NCBI GenBank assembly: GCA_947627815.1
Contig: CANQXN010000001.1
Span: 1 to 64,000, forward strand
DNA length: 64,000 nt
Reading direction: 5' to 3'
Source: an uncultured Clostridia bacterium
GTDB lineage: Bacteria > Bacillota > Clostridia > Oscillospirales > CAG-272
Made by a program: the position numbers and the translations under genes. Below the pieces are notes generated by a model. The model had not been told where the DNA came from. It was given only the letters and a program-made list of their open reading frames with translations, and ran no database searches. Below, one piece after another: positions 16,733 to 25,269 of this stretch (positions are counted from its first letter, which is position 1; the number at the start of each line of letters is the position of its first letter).

Positions 16733-17761
16733 ATGCTTTGGTTTGTTCTCGGTATTCTTGCCATCGTGGTATGCGGCGCTGTCGCCGTCAGCCTGAAAAT
16801 GTCTAAACGCTCGATGAACCAGAAGAAAGGAGCCGTTTCGGCATCGGTCGGTGCCGTCGGCACGCTTCTCGGTATCGTCTTGATCGTGCTTGGCTGTATC
16901 CGCACGGTTCCCACCGGGCATACCGGTATTGTTACGACCTTCGGCCGTGTGCGCGATTTCACTTATGAAGCGGGTGTTCACTTCACAGCCCCCTGGAATA
17001 CGGTAATCAACATGGATAACCGCAACCAGAAGGCAACCATCGATCTCTCCTGCTTTTCCTCCGATATTCAGGAAGTGGCTGTCATCTATACGCTGAACTA
17101 TCAGATCGAAAAAGCCAATGCGCAGGAAATTTACCGCAACATCGGCACGGGCTATTATGAAACCGTGATCGCCCCTCGGGTGCAGGAAACCGTGAAAAGC
17201 GTTATGGCAAAATTCACGGCGGAAGAGCTTCTCGATAACCGCGCCCAGCTTTCCGAAGAAATCCGCAATCTTTTGACGGCACAGCTTGCCAATTATAACA
17301 TTGTTGTTTTGGATACATCCTTAGAAAATCTCGACTTTTCGGATGCGTTTACCGATGCGGTAGAAGCCAAACAAGTGGCGGAACAGCGCGCCAAACAAGC
17401 CAAGATCGAGGAAGAGCAAAAAACGATGGAGGCGGAGGCGGCCGCGAAACGGGCAAAAATCGAAGCGGAAGCCGAGGCCAATGTGGCAAAGATCGCGGCG
17501 CAGGCCGAACTCGATGTAACCAAAATTCAGGCGGATGCCGCCGAATACGCCGGCCAAAAGGACGCCGCGATCGTCAAACAGTTGAGAGATACCCTTGCCA
17601 AAAATCCCGATGAAATGACACAGGAGGATTTTGAAAATCTTCTGATGTACTATTACATCATGCAGTGGAACGGCGAACTTCCCTCCACCTATGTCGGCGC
17701 GGATGATTTTTACAAACTGCTCAGCGCTGTGGTGAACAGCGGGGCGGCCGCCGGCGAATGA
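16733..17761 (+). CDS. SPFH/prohibitin-family membrane protein
   Basis: 342 residues. There are two hydrophobic segments (about residues 2-20 and 37-57), then the SPFH/Band-7 domain beginning VPTGHTGIVTTFGRV. A long Glu/Lys/Ala-rich coiled coil (about 210-275, EAEAAAKRAKIEAEAEANV) leads to a helical C-terminus. Such proteins oligomerise at the membrane and often act as scaffolds or protease modulators. GAGG precedes the ATG. It is followed after 10 bp by a dehydrogenase gene with no obvious functional link. Confidence 0.85.
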   Translation: MLWFVLGILAIVVCGAVAVSLKMSKRSMNQKKGAVSASVGAVGTLLGIVLIVLGCIRTVPTGHTGIVTTFGRVRDFTYEAGVHFTAPWNTVINMDNRNQKATIDLSCFSSDIQEVAVIYTLNYQIEKANAQEIYRNIGTGYYETVIAPRVQETVKSVMAKFTAEELLDNRAQLSEEIRNLLTAQLANYNIVVLDTSLENLDFSDAFTDAVEAKQVAEQRAKQAKIEEEQKTMEAEAAAKRAKIEAEAEANVAKIAAQAELDVTKIQADAAEYAGQKDAAIVKQLRDTLAKNPDEMTQEDFENLLMYYYIMQWNGELPSTYVGADDFYKLLSAVVNSGAAAGE

Positions 17762-17771
17762 GGCAAGCGCG

Positions 17772-18731
17772 ATGAAACTTGTCATTACAGATGCCGCGAC
17801 AGTGACAAACGGCGATGTCGATCTTTCCTGTTTCTCGGATTTCGGCGAGGTGATTTCTTACCCCTTGACAGCGCCTGATTTGCTTGCTCAACGGGTGAAA
17901 GACGCCGATTTTGTTCTCTGCAATAAATCCCGTATGACGCGCGAGGTGATGGAGGGAGCCAAACATCTTAAATATATCGGATTGTTTGCTACGGGCTATA
18001 ACAATATCGATACAAGCGCCGCCAAAGAATTGGGCATTACGGTATGCAACGCCGGGAGTTATTCCACCGACGCCGTGGCGCAGCTGGTCTTCTCTTTCCT
18101 GCTTCATCATGCGTCCCGCGCGGCGGAATACAACAACTTTGTTCAGCAAGGCAGTTGGATCAAAAGCGCGACTTTTTCTCCCTTTGTCTTTGATATGACA
18201 GAACTTGCCGGCAAAACGATGGGCATTTTCGGCTTTGGCAGCATCGGCAAAAAAGTGGCACGCATCGCGCTTTCCTTCGGTATGAAGGTTTTGGTGACCA
18301 CACGGACGGTACATCAGGAAGAGGAAGCGGCCTATGGCGTTTCCTTTGTGGATTTTGACACCCTTCTCTCCTCTTCCGATGTCATTACCGTTCATTGTCC
18401 CCTGACCGATCGCACCGCCGGATTGTTCGACCGCACGGTCTTTTCAAAAATGAAACAGGGCGCCTATTTTATCAACACTTCCCGTGGCGGCGTTTTGGTG
18501 GAAAGCGCTTTGGCAGAAGCGGTCAAAAGCGGGCATCTGTCTGGCGCCGGCATCGATGTCCTGACGACCGAACCCATGCTGCCGGATTGTCCCTTGCTCG
18601 GAATTGATGCCATCACCATTACCCCGCATATTGCCTGGGCGCCGCGAGAAACCCGGGAACGGCTGATCGGCATTGTATATGACAACATCAAGGCGTTTTT
18701 AGACGGGCATCCTGTTCATGTGGTATCATAA
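17772..18731 (+). CDS. D-2-hydroxyacid dehydrogenase, NAD-dependent
   Basis: 319 residues. The Rossmann fingerprint is GIFGFGSIGKKVA at about residue 150. The catalytic residues appear in order: Arg in NTSRGG, Glu in the following TTEP block, His in ITPHIAWA. It resembles glycerate/hydroxypyruvate reductases of the 2-hydroxyacid family; the substrate is uncertain. GAGG lies 8 bases before the ATG, inside the end of the SPFH gene. It is the second gene of a two-gene operon that ends with a terminator. Confidence 0.9.
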   Translation: MKLVITDAATVTNGDVDLSCFSDFGEVISYPLTAPDLLAQRVKDADFVLCNKSRMTREVMEGAKHLKYIGLFATGYNNIDTSAAKELGITVCNAGSYSTDAVAQLVFSFLLHHASRAAEYNNFVQQGSWIKSATFSPFVFDMTELAGKTMGIFGFGSIGKKVARIALSFGMKVLVTTRTVHQEEEAAYGVSFVDFDTLLSSSDVITVHCPLTDRTAGLFDRTVFSKMKQGAYFINTSRGGVLVESALAEAVKSGHLSGAGIDVLTTEPMLPDCPLLGIDAITITPHIAWAPRETRERLIGIVYDNIKAFLDGHPVHVVS

Positions 18732-18740
18732 CAAAAGTAC

Positions 18741-18771
18741 GGCTCCCGACTTTTTGGCCGGGAGCCTCTTT
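18741..18771 (+). terminator. Terminator after the dehydrogenase gene
   Basis: GGCTCCCG/CGGGAGCC stem followed by CTCTTTTG. Confidence 0.78.
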
Positions 18772-18815
18772 TGTAGGTTTCTCATAAAAAAATACGGCAA
18801 AATGACTTTGTACCC

Positions 18816-18844
18816 TTGAAATTCAAGCGGGGATATGATACAAT
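18816..18844 (+). promoter_or_regulatory. Promoter of the NTPase-CYTH gene
   Basis: TTGAAA, 17-bp spacer, TACAAT with TGA extended -10. Confidence 0.75.
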
Positions 18845-18921
18845 AAGAAAGGTTGGGATCCGCCCGGATCTGGGGCGGATTCTTGATTTTTTTGCAAATA
18901 CGCCGAATGGAAGAGAAAAAA

Positions 18922-20022
18922 ATGACTGTTACGAAAATTGTGATTACCGGCGGGCCATGCGCCGGAAAAACCACGGCAATGAGCTGGATTCAAAACGCGT
19001 TTTCACAAAAAGGTTACACGGTTTTGTTTGTTCCCGAAACGGCAACCGAACTCATCACAGGCGGCGTGGCGCCCTGGACTTGCGGAACCAATTTAGAATA
19101 TCAAAAATGCCAAATGCGCTTGCAGATGGAAAAGGAACGGCTCTTTGAACAGGCGGCAAGAACCATGCCGGACGAAAAGATTCTGATCGTATGCGACAGA
19201 GGCGCCCTTGACAACAAAGCGTATATGACGCAAGATGAGTTTGCGCAGGTGGCGGCTTATGTTGGCTCCAATGAAGTGGAACTGCGGGATCAGTATGACG
19301 CCGTTTTTCATCTTGTGACGGCAGCCAAAGGCGCTACTGAATTTTATACGACAGCCAACAACGCGGCGCGCACCGAAACCGTGGAACAGGCGGTGGCCTT
19401 GGACGATAAACTGATGGCGGCCTGGGCGGGTCATCCGCATTTTCGCATTATTGATAATTCTTGCGAATTTGAAGATAAAATGAAGCACCTGATCGGGGAG
19501 ATTTCCTCCTTCCTCGGCGAGACGGCGCTTTATGAAGTGGAACGCAAATTCTTGATTGAATATCCTGATATCTCCTGGCTGGAGTCGCTGCCCAACTGTC
19601 GGCGGGTGGAGATCATTCAAACCTACTTAAAGACGGTCAATCATGATGTCGTACACCTGCGCCAGCGCGGGATCGACGGGCATTATATTTATATTCAGAC
19701 GATCAAACGCGAGGTGGATAACAATAAGCGCGTGGAAATTGAGCGCCGGCTCTCACAGGGCGAATATTTACGGCTCCTCATGGAGGCGGATTATACGAAG
19801 CGGCAGCTGCGCAAAACGAGATATTGCCTGATCAGCGGGGCTTTGAATATCGATATAGATATTTATCCCTTCTGGAGCCATCAGGCCATCTGCAAAACCA
19901 AGCTCAGCGATGAGAACGCCACCATTCTCTTCCCTGACAAAGTCAAGGTCATACGGGAAATCACGGGCGACCCCGCCTATAAAATGTCATCGCTCGCGGC
20001 CTTGAATCTTGATAATAATTGA
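18922..20022 (+). CDS. P-loop NTPase (AAA_28-like) fused to a CYTH/TTM domain
   Basis: 366 residues. The N-terminal half is a P-loop kinase-like ATPase: Walker A GGPCAGKTT at residues 10-18, FVPETATEL, and a Walker B-like ILIVCDRGALD. From about residue 203 a CYTH triphosphate-tunnel domain begins with EVERKFLI, followed by acidic and basic strand motifs (HLRQRG, KREV, RVEIERR, NIDIDIYPF). CYTH enzymes act on triphosphates or make cyclic nucleotides; the fusion suggests an enzyme that phosphorylates and then handles a tri- or polyphosphate, which is inference. The start at 18922 is preferred for its GGAAGAG box; 18907 is possible. Confidence 0.85.
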   Translation: MTVTKIVITGGPCAGKTTAMSWIQNAFSQKGYTVLFVPETATELITGGVAPWTCGTNLEYQKCQMRLQMEKERLFEQAARTMPDEKILIVCDRGALDNKAYMTQDEFAQVAAYVGSNEVELRDQYDAVFHLVTAAKGATEFYTTANNAARTETVEQAVALDDKLMAAWAGHPHFRIIDNSCEFEDKMKHLIGEISSFLGETALYEVERKFLIEYPDISWLESLPNCRRVEIIQTYLKTVNHDVVHLRQRGIDGHYIYIQTIKREVDNNKRVEIERRLSQGEYLRLLMEADYTKRQLRKTRYCLISGALNIDIDIYPFWSHQAICKTKLSDENATILFPDKVKVIREITGDPAYKMSSLAALNLDNN

Positions 20023-20025
20023 ATG

Positions 20026-20066
20026 AAAAAGGAGCCGGAACGGCCTGACCGTTCCGGCTCCTTTTT
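20026..20066. terminator. Bidirectional terminator
   Basis: AAAAAGGAGCCGGAACGG paired with its perfect complement around a 5-base loop, between two convergent genes. Confidence 0.88.
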
Positions 20067-20069
20067 CTA

Positions 20070-20519
20070 TCAGGAATACATGCTGTTGGTACTCATATAG
20101 TCATAAATGGCTTTGCCGTGTCCCTGCTCCTCTGTCTGAATGTGATTTAATACATCGCGAAGCGGCTGTTGGGCAAATTCAAAGACGCAGGTATCATACA
20201 GATGGGAGGCGTGCTTCTCCATGGTAAGAAGATCGTTGCAAAGATAGCAGTCGTTTGTCTTGTTTTCGGTTTCGCCGGTATAGGTTTGGCTGAAGGTGGG
20301 CTGACTTTTGCTTCCGCTGGATATGGTCGGCACATTGCCCGCTTTGATGTCATTGATCATATCCAGATGGTGCTGTTCTTCCGACGCAATGCGGGAGAAA
20401 AGATCGCGCAGTTGGGGGTCTTTGGCCGCCGCGGCGTGTTTGGTGTATTTGTCGGTGCAAAGTTTTTCCGATGTGCTGAGATCCTTTAATAATTCGGTCT
20501 CTTTGGTCGTCAATTGCAT
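20070..20519 (-). CDS. Ferritin-like / CotF-type spore coat family protein
   Basis: 149 residues, mostly helical, with ferritin-like carboxylate/His motifs (SEEQHHLDMI and QTEEQGHGKAIYDYM) and a CYLCNDLL segment between the helices. It resembles CotF-domain proteins of spore-forming Firmicutes, but several non-sporulating Clostridia have relatives too. The ATG at 20519 is chosen because AGAGG lies 8 bases upstream and abuts the alternative GTG at 20528. The role is uncertain; the name is a family-level inference. Confidence 0.75.
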   Translation of the reverse strand: MQLTTKETELLKDLSTSEKLCTDKYTKHAAAAKDPQLRDLFSRIASEEQHHLDMINDIKAGNVPTISSGSKSQPTFSQTYTGETENKTNDCYLCNDLLTMEKHASHLYDTCVFEFAQQPLRDVLNHIQTEEQGHGKAIYDYMSTNSMYS

Positions 20520-20606
20520 TCTGATCACCTCTTTGCCATGAGTATTGCCGGGTTTGGAAAGGTCTATTCAGGCGATCGGATATAATTATTTTTTACTTGC
20601 ATAGAA

Positions 20607-20633
20607 AAACCCCCGCCTTTATGGGCGGGGGTT
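20607..20633 (-). terminator. Terminator after the two-domain lipoprotein gene
   Basis: AAACCCCCGCC/GGGCGGGGGTTT stem with a T-tract on the minus strand. Confidence 0.88.
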
Positions 20634-20657
20634 TGTGGTTTTACGCATTAGGAGACA

Positions 20658-21785
20658 TTACGGAGCAACATATTCGTAGAAGATGAAGTAGCCGTTGGGG
20701 TTCTTGCAAAGCTCACCGGTCTGATCATCCGCTTCGACGACAATGACAAACTCATATGTCTCGCCGGAAACAAACTCGGGCATATCAACGATTTCAAAGT
20801 AAAGCTGATACCATTCTTTGGTCCGATAATTTTCGACTTCATATTCCTTGCCGTTAATATACAGCTTGCTGATATGCGTATGAGATACACCGTAATCGGT
20901 AATCTCTGCACCTGTGTCATCCGTTCCCGCAGACTTATCACCAAACTGATTTTGAGATCCGAAAGTGAAGTGCAGGCAGTTCGGAGCGGTCGCCTCATCG
21001 CCGAAGAGGAATTTATCGTGATACGGCAATTCGCTGCGGTCATGGAAGTTGGGAACCATCTCTTCGATGTTGCCATAACTTGAGACAATCGGAGAAGGAG
21101 CGGTCCACCAGTTTTCTTCGTCCATGTTCCAGAAGTAGAGGCTGGTGCTGTAGGTTGTCGTCTCTTCATCGCCGGTGATAAAGAGATAAAATTCATAGCG
21201 GTGACCGGGTTCGGGCGTCCATCCTTCAGGAGCAACCCAAATCTCCCACCAGTTCGCGGTTTCATAGAAGGCTCTTTCGTACAGCGTGCATTCGGGATTC
21301 TCCGCAGGAGAGGTGGCGGTGCCGTGATCTACAATGTAAAGACGGTCAAATACTGTATGGGAAAGCCCCGGCTTACCGTCTGCATCGTTTACGAAGTTGC
21401 CGCCTTCAGACTTTATCGTGAAATAAATTGAATTTTTGTGTTTAACGCTGTTTGTATCCGTATGGTCGCCAACTGTTATCGCCATGTGCTGCAACAGATA
21501 GTCACGCTCTTCAGCGTACATATATTCTTCAGCGGCGTTGGTAGGTTCAATCGGCGGGATCACAATCGGATCAGTGGTGGTTTCTGCCGGCTTCTCCGTG
21601 GTATTGGCCGGCGCCTCCGTCGTATTCGACGGGACAGACGAGGTGGCAGCGGGCGCTTGACTGCTGCTCCCGGACGGATTGGTAGATTCGGACGCTGTTG
21701 TTTCATCGCCGTTGCAAGCTACAAACGCAAGACAAAGCGACAGGACAACGACCAGAAATACCACAAGGAATTTGAGGTTTTTCAT
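20658..21785 (-). CDS. Secreted lipoprotein with two similar extracellular domains, function unknown
   Basis: 375 residues. It has a signal peptide with the lipobox FVAC (Cys24), then a Ser/Thr/Pro-rich linker to about residue 75. The rest appears to be two related domains. Both contain a strand pattern with F-T-(I/F) start, a His-containing LY(I/V) strand, a Trp-rich stretch (ANWWEIWVAP or KEWYQLYFEIV) and a YEF(Y/V) strand (GHRYEFYLFI or GETYEFVIVV). I recognise no named family. It has its own promoter and terminator. It is probably a surface-anchored binding protein; the ligand is unknown. Confidence 0.8.
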   Translation of the reverse strand: MKNLKFLVVFLVVVLSLCLAFVACNGDETTASESTNPSGSSSQAPAATSSVPSNTTEAPANTTEKPAETTTDPIVIPPIEPTNAAEEYMYAEERDYLLQHMAITVGDHTDTNSVKHKNSIYFTIKSEGGNFVNDADGKPGLSHTVFDRLYIVDHGTATSPAENPECTLYERAFYETANWWEIWVAPEGWTPEPGHRYEFYLFITGDEETTTYSTSLYFWNMDEENWWTAPSPIVSSYGNIEEMVPNFHDRSELPYHDKFLFGDEATAPNCLHFTFGSQNQFGDKSAGTDDTGAEITDYGVSHTHISKLYINGKEYEVENYRTKEWYQLYFEIVDMPEFVSGETYEFVIVVEADDQTGELCKNPNGYFIFYEYVAP

Positions 21786-21883
21786 ATGTACCTTCCTTTC
21801 AAATTATTGCGGCTTCACGAATCTATGATAGCCGCTTTTTCCGTTGCCGCCAAGGCAAACGAAAAAATAATCTTTACAAGGAT

Positions 21884-21912
21884 ATTATACATACACAAGC
21901 GCGGTTTGTCAA
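21884..21912 (-). promoter_or_regulatory. Promoter of the two-domain lipoprotein gene
   Basis: Perfect TTGACA, 17-bp spacer, perfect TATAAT on the minus strand. It suggests high expression. Confidence 0.85.
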
Positions 21913-22001
21913 TGATAAATTGTCTTTTCTTATGCACATTGTATCAGTCGCACTAATTTTACATGTAACTTTTGTCTATTTTCACCAGCGAAAAGACGGC
22001 A

Positions 22002-24692
22002 TTATGTATGAGATTGGACGGAAAAGAGCTTTTTGATCGGAAGCGCGCGGAATTTTTGCCAGAATGACAGCGTGCTGTAATAAAAATCGGCGAGATACTG
22101 TTTCATGATCGCTTCTTCCGCGCCTGTGTGACAGCATTGAAGCATGACGGCAAATGCTTTCGGTTTTCTCTTCAGCGGGATTGTCATGAGATACTGCCGG
22201 AAGCCCTGTTCGGCGATGCTCTGCTGTTTTTTTATGCGAAACAGGTAAAGAAGATAGGGCGTCATCAAGCGTAACATTTCTGTTTCCTGTATCACATTGG
22301 AGGAAAAGATGAATTCCACCGTTTCCTTTTCAAAAGAGCTATCCCATTGGGGCGACAAGAGCCTGTAAAAAAGATCTGTGGCATCGGCCTCTTTGACGGC
22401 GACCTCCGCCATAAAGGCGAGAAGATAGGGCAAGAAACGCTGATTCCATTCTTTATCAAAACGGCCGGACAGCAATACCGCCGCAAAGTCGGCATGACTT
22501 CGGATTTCGAGGAGCAGTTTGCGGTAGTCGTCTTCGGTCGGCTGTGTGTGATAATTCCGCAGCCGAATGCCGATACCTGCTGCCATAAAAGCAAGACCGA
22601 GATCGGGATGCACATGGGACAAAAGGACATAAATTTTGTAGAAATCATCTGTATTGTTGATATAATAATCGTATATGTCGAGCGGCGACTGTTTGGCGAT
22701 CACATCAAACAAGCGCCGCGCCAGACTGTCGCTGCCAAGACGATCTACCGAGGCGGCCAATAACATCAGGAAGTGTCCCGCTTCCTCGATCTGATGAACC
22801 GGTTTTAAGGAATCGAGATAATCTTGCAGTCTTTTTTCAAAAATCCCGCTTCCCTCTTCATCGCAAAGATATATGGCAGAAAAGAAATACTCCAATTCGT
22901 TCCGCGAGGCATGAGGCTCGGACAAAAAACGGAGTCTGTCCATTTCGTTCAAAAATCCGATGTGGCTTTCCTCGCGTCTGAGGACGGCGTCGATGGCGGC
23001 CGTTTCCTCGGGGAGCGCGGAGCAGACTTTGCTATATTCCTGCAAGGTGGTTTCGCTGTAGTGTCCCGGTTCGGCATAAAACGCGACAATCGCGGCCGCA
23101 GCCTCGCTTTTATCCGCGATTTCCCGCACGACGGAAAAAACAAAGGCGTCGTCCGGGTGAAATTCTTCATCGGTTATCGCTTTTCCTATCGCCGGCACAA
23201 TGACCTTTTCGGCAAACTCCGCCGGGAGAGAGGCGGTTTTCCGGCAGATGTCAAGAAAGGCGTTTTCCTCCGCCGTTAAAAGCGCGGACATGATTTTCCG
23301 GCAGGCTTCCCAAACGGCGTTTTCTCCCAAGGTAAAGGTCAATTTGTCGTAGCTGTCGGCAATCATATACATCAGGATACAGATTTCATTGGTGCCGGAC
23401 AGCCCGTCCGCCCGATTGATATTTTCCGCCAGATAGGCGTCCAGTGTGTCGGTTTCCATGAGATGGGTCGGCAAATACTCTACTAAGAAAAAGAGTTTAT
23501 CCACGATTTCTTTATAATACTCGCGGAGAGAAAGCGCGTCATTGACGCCGATTTCCTGATGGTGACTGTCGATAAAGGCGCGGATATCTTCTTTTGTCGT
23601 TTCATCGGTATGGCGGAAAATATAGGCGATGACAGGAAGAAGCGATTCGTTGCAGCCGAATTTAAAATCGGATTTTTTGATTTCCCGCCAAAGGCTGTCC
23701 GCTACCCAAGGCAGTTGGGCGGCGTCGGCAAGACCGATCTTGTTGAGAAAATATTGGATCTCATGAGCCGAATCAAACCAGGCAAAATCGTGTTCCAGCA
23801 GATAATAGACACCGGCGGCGGAAGAGACAGGCAGATGATATTCCTCCATGATCCGCTCCGTTCCTTCGAGAATGGGCGCGGTTTCTTCCGCATTTTTCAG
23901 AAAGACATCGACAATGGAGGTGGTGTATTTTACCGCTTCAATATCTTCGCAGGAAATGCCGCCGCGATTATCGATGACAAAGCTTCCCGCTTCAATATCC
24001 TGCGCCACCTGCAAATCCACACTGGGCGCTGCGCAGATCAGCTTGCAATCTCTCACCTTTTCAAAGGCGTAAGAACAAAGCGTAATCCGGCTTTTGATGT
24101 TTTTGGGGAGACAGCAATGCAGTCCGTAAAACCAATATTTCAGCGAAGGATATTTATCGTTAAAGATAACAATGCGTCGATTGTCATACGAGTCAATGAC
24201 CGCTTGCACCAAGTTGATCAGTGTCTTGCGACGCCCCTGTGAAAAAAACTTATGAATCTCCGGCTGGCTCAAACGAAATTGCGGATGCGGAAAAGAGACG
24301 GCAGGCAGGGCTTCCCCGGCTTGCAAAGCCTTTTCTTCCTCTTCCGTCAAGCTGTTTTTAAAGCAGTTGTTGATAACATAAAGAAAAGGCGAAAAATCCT
24401 CGCTTTTTTCTTCTACCAAAACATGAAGGATGCCGCGGGGCGTGTCATTTTCCGAAAGATAATACACACCGCTTTTCGCAAGCGCGATTCGGTTGTCCGG
24501 CAGATCGAGGCAGTATATACCGGCAAGCGTTTCGTTATCTTCGTCTTCCGGCAACGGTTCTTGCCGGACAGGCAGTGTGACAGCGGAAAGAATGAGCCGG
24601 ATATCCTCTTCCGAAAACGCGGCGGAAGCGGCGGTTATATTCTTTTCTCCTTGATCGGTATGCCATGACACATAGATCATTTGCTCGGCCAT
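22002..24692 (-). CDS. Large helical protein, GAP1-like (GTPase-associated) N-terminal region
   Basis: 896 residues, no membrane segment. GGGAG lies 8 bases before the ATG at 24692; the longer frame upstream has no ribosome site. The first 280 residues follow the order seen in GTPase-associated GAP1 proteins: IYVSWHTDQG with ITAASAAFSEEDIR, PRGILHVLVEE in place of the GNxxxH block, and LPKNIKSRITLCSYAF in place of the conserved LP-rLtF-TY block. The remainder is a long all-helical array. No GTPase or other usual partner lies next to it. Assignment is by motif order only, so it is tentative; it could simply be an uncharacterised helical-repeat protein. Confidence 0.7.
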   Translation of the reverse strand: MAEQMIYVSWHTDQGEKNITAASAAFSEEDIRLILSAVTLPVRQEPLPEDEDNETLAGIYCLDLPDNRIALAKSGVYYLSENDTPRGILHVLVEEKSEDFSPFLYVINNCFKNSLTEEEEKALQAGEALPAVSFPHPQFRLSQPEIHKFFSQGRRKTLINLVQAVIDSYDNRRIVIFNDKYPSLKYWFYGLHCCLPKNIKSRITLCSYAFEKVRDCKLICAAPSVDLQVAQDIEAGSFVIDNRGGISCEDIEAVKYTTSIVDVFLKNAEETAPILEGTERIMEEYHLPVSSAAGVYYLLEHDFAWFDSAHEIQYFLNKIGLADAAQLPWVADSLWREIKKSDFKFGCNESLLPVIAYIFRHTDETTKEDIRAFIDSHHQEIGVNDALSLREYYKEIVDKLFFLVEYLPTHLMETDTLDAYLAENINRADGLSGTNEICILMYMIADSYDKLTFTLGENAVWEACRKIMSALLTAEENAFLDICRKTASLPAEFAEKVIVPAIGKAITDEEFHPDDAFVFSVVREIADKSEAAAAIVAFYAEPGHYSETTLQEYSKVCSALPEETAAIDAVLRREESHIGFLNEMDRLRFLSEPHASRNELEYFFSAIYLCDEEGSGIFEKRLQDYLDSLKPVHQIEEAGHFLMLLAASVDRLGSDSLARRLFDVIAKQSPLDIYDYYINNTDDFYKIYVLLSHVHPDLGLAFMAAGIGIRLRNYHTQPTEDDYRKLLLEIRSHADFAAVLLSGRFDKEWNQRFLPYLLAFMAEVAVKEADATDLFYRLLSPQWDSSFEKETVEFIFSSNVIQETEMLRLMTPYLLYLFRIKKQQSIAEQGFRQYLMTIPLKRKPKAFAVMLQCCHTGAEEAIMKQYLADFYYSTLSFWQKFRALPIKKLFSVQSHT

Positions 24693-24717
24693 AGTGGATT
24701 CTCCCTTCCTATTCCGC

Positions 24718-24739
24718 CTCTGTGGACACTTCCACAGAG
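24718..24739 (-). promoter_or_regulatory. Hairpin in the 5' leader of the GAP1-like gene
   Basis: Perfect 9-bp inverted repeat CTCTGTGGA/TCCACAGAG with a 4-base loop, between the promoter and the ribosome-binding site. There is no T-tract, so it is not a terminator. It could be an operator or an RNA-stabilising hairpin. Confidence 0.5.
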
Positions 24740-24747
24740 TACACACC

Positions 24748-24776
24748 ATTATATCATAAAATAATGCATTCGTCAA
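24748..24776 (-). promoter_or_regulatory. Promoter of the GAP1-like gene
   Basis: TTGACG, 17-bp spacer, TATAAT with TGA extended -10. Confidence 0.8.
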
Positions 24777-24831
24777 TTGATTTTAGAAAGAAGATAACGC
24801 AAAGGGGCAAAATGGATCGAAATTCATATGC

Positions 24832-24864
24832 AAACAGGAGGGGGCTTGTCTCCCCCTCCTGTTT
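24832..24864 (-). terminator. Terminator after the Cys-rich membrane protein gene
   Basis: 13-bp perfect stem AAACAGGAGGGGG/CCCCCTCCTGTTT with a 7-base loop. The T-tract is short, so it may also serve as an insulating hairpin. Confidence 0.65.
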
Positions 24865-24874
24865 GGCTCGTCAT

Positions 24875-25144
24875 TCAGCATACGCCGCCGCATCCGCCGT
24901 TTTGTGAATCGGTCTGACAGGGATCATCGGCGTTTTGGTTATCCGCGTTTTCGCCGGATGGACAGCAGCAGTCTGCGGCTGATTTGTCGCCGCTGCCCTC
25001 CCCCTGCGGTTGACAGGGGGCGCACTGACAGCTTTTTTTCTTTTTACGGCACATTTTTCCGATCATGGTGCTGATCAAGAGGATCATGGCGGCAATCAGA
25101 GACGCCCACAGCATGATTTTGCAAAGTTTGGCTTTCGATTTCAT
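24875..25144 (-). CDS. Small membrane protein with Cys-rich tail
   Basis: 89 residues. One transmembrane helix at about residues 8-27, then a basic stretch (CRKKKKSCQCAPC) and a tail rich in Cys, Asp, Asn and Gly (DCCCPSG, NGGCGGVC). I count ten cysteines after the helix. AAAGGG precedes the ATG at 25144. The tail could bind metal or form disulfides; no family is recognised. It is followed by its own terminator. Confidence 0.65.
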   Translation of the reverse strand: MKSKAKLCKIMLWASLIAAMILLISTMIGKMCRKKKKSCQCAPCQPQGEGSGDKSAADCCCPSGENADNQNADDPCQTDSQNGGCGGVC

Positions 25145-25269
25145 GGTTCCATCCCTTTCCCTATTGTATTCACATAATAGTATATCCCTAAAAGGACAAA
25201 TTACTATTTGAAAAAAATTTTTGTTATGCCTTGATTTTGGCGTCCTTGTGTTTTTTGGGGATATGAAAA

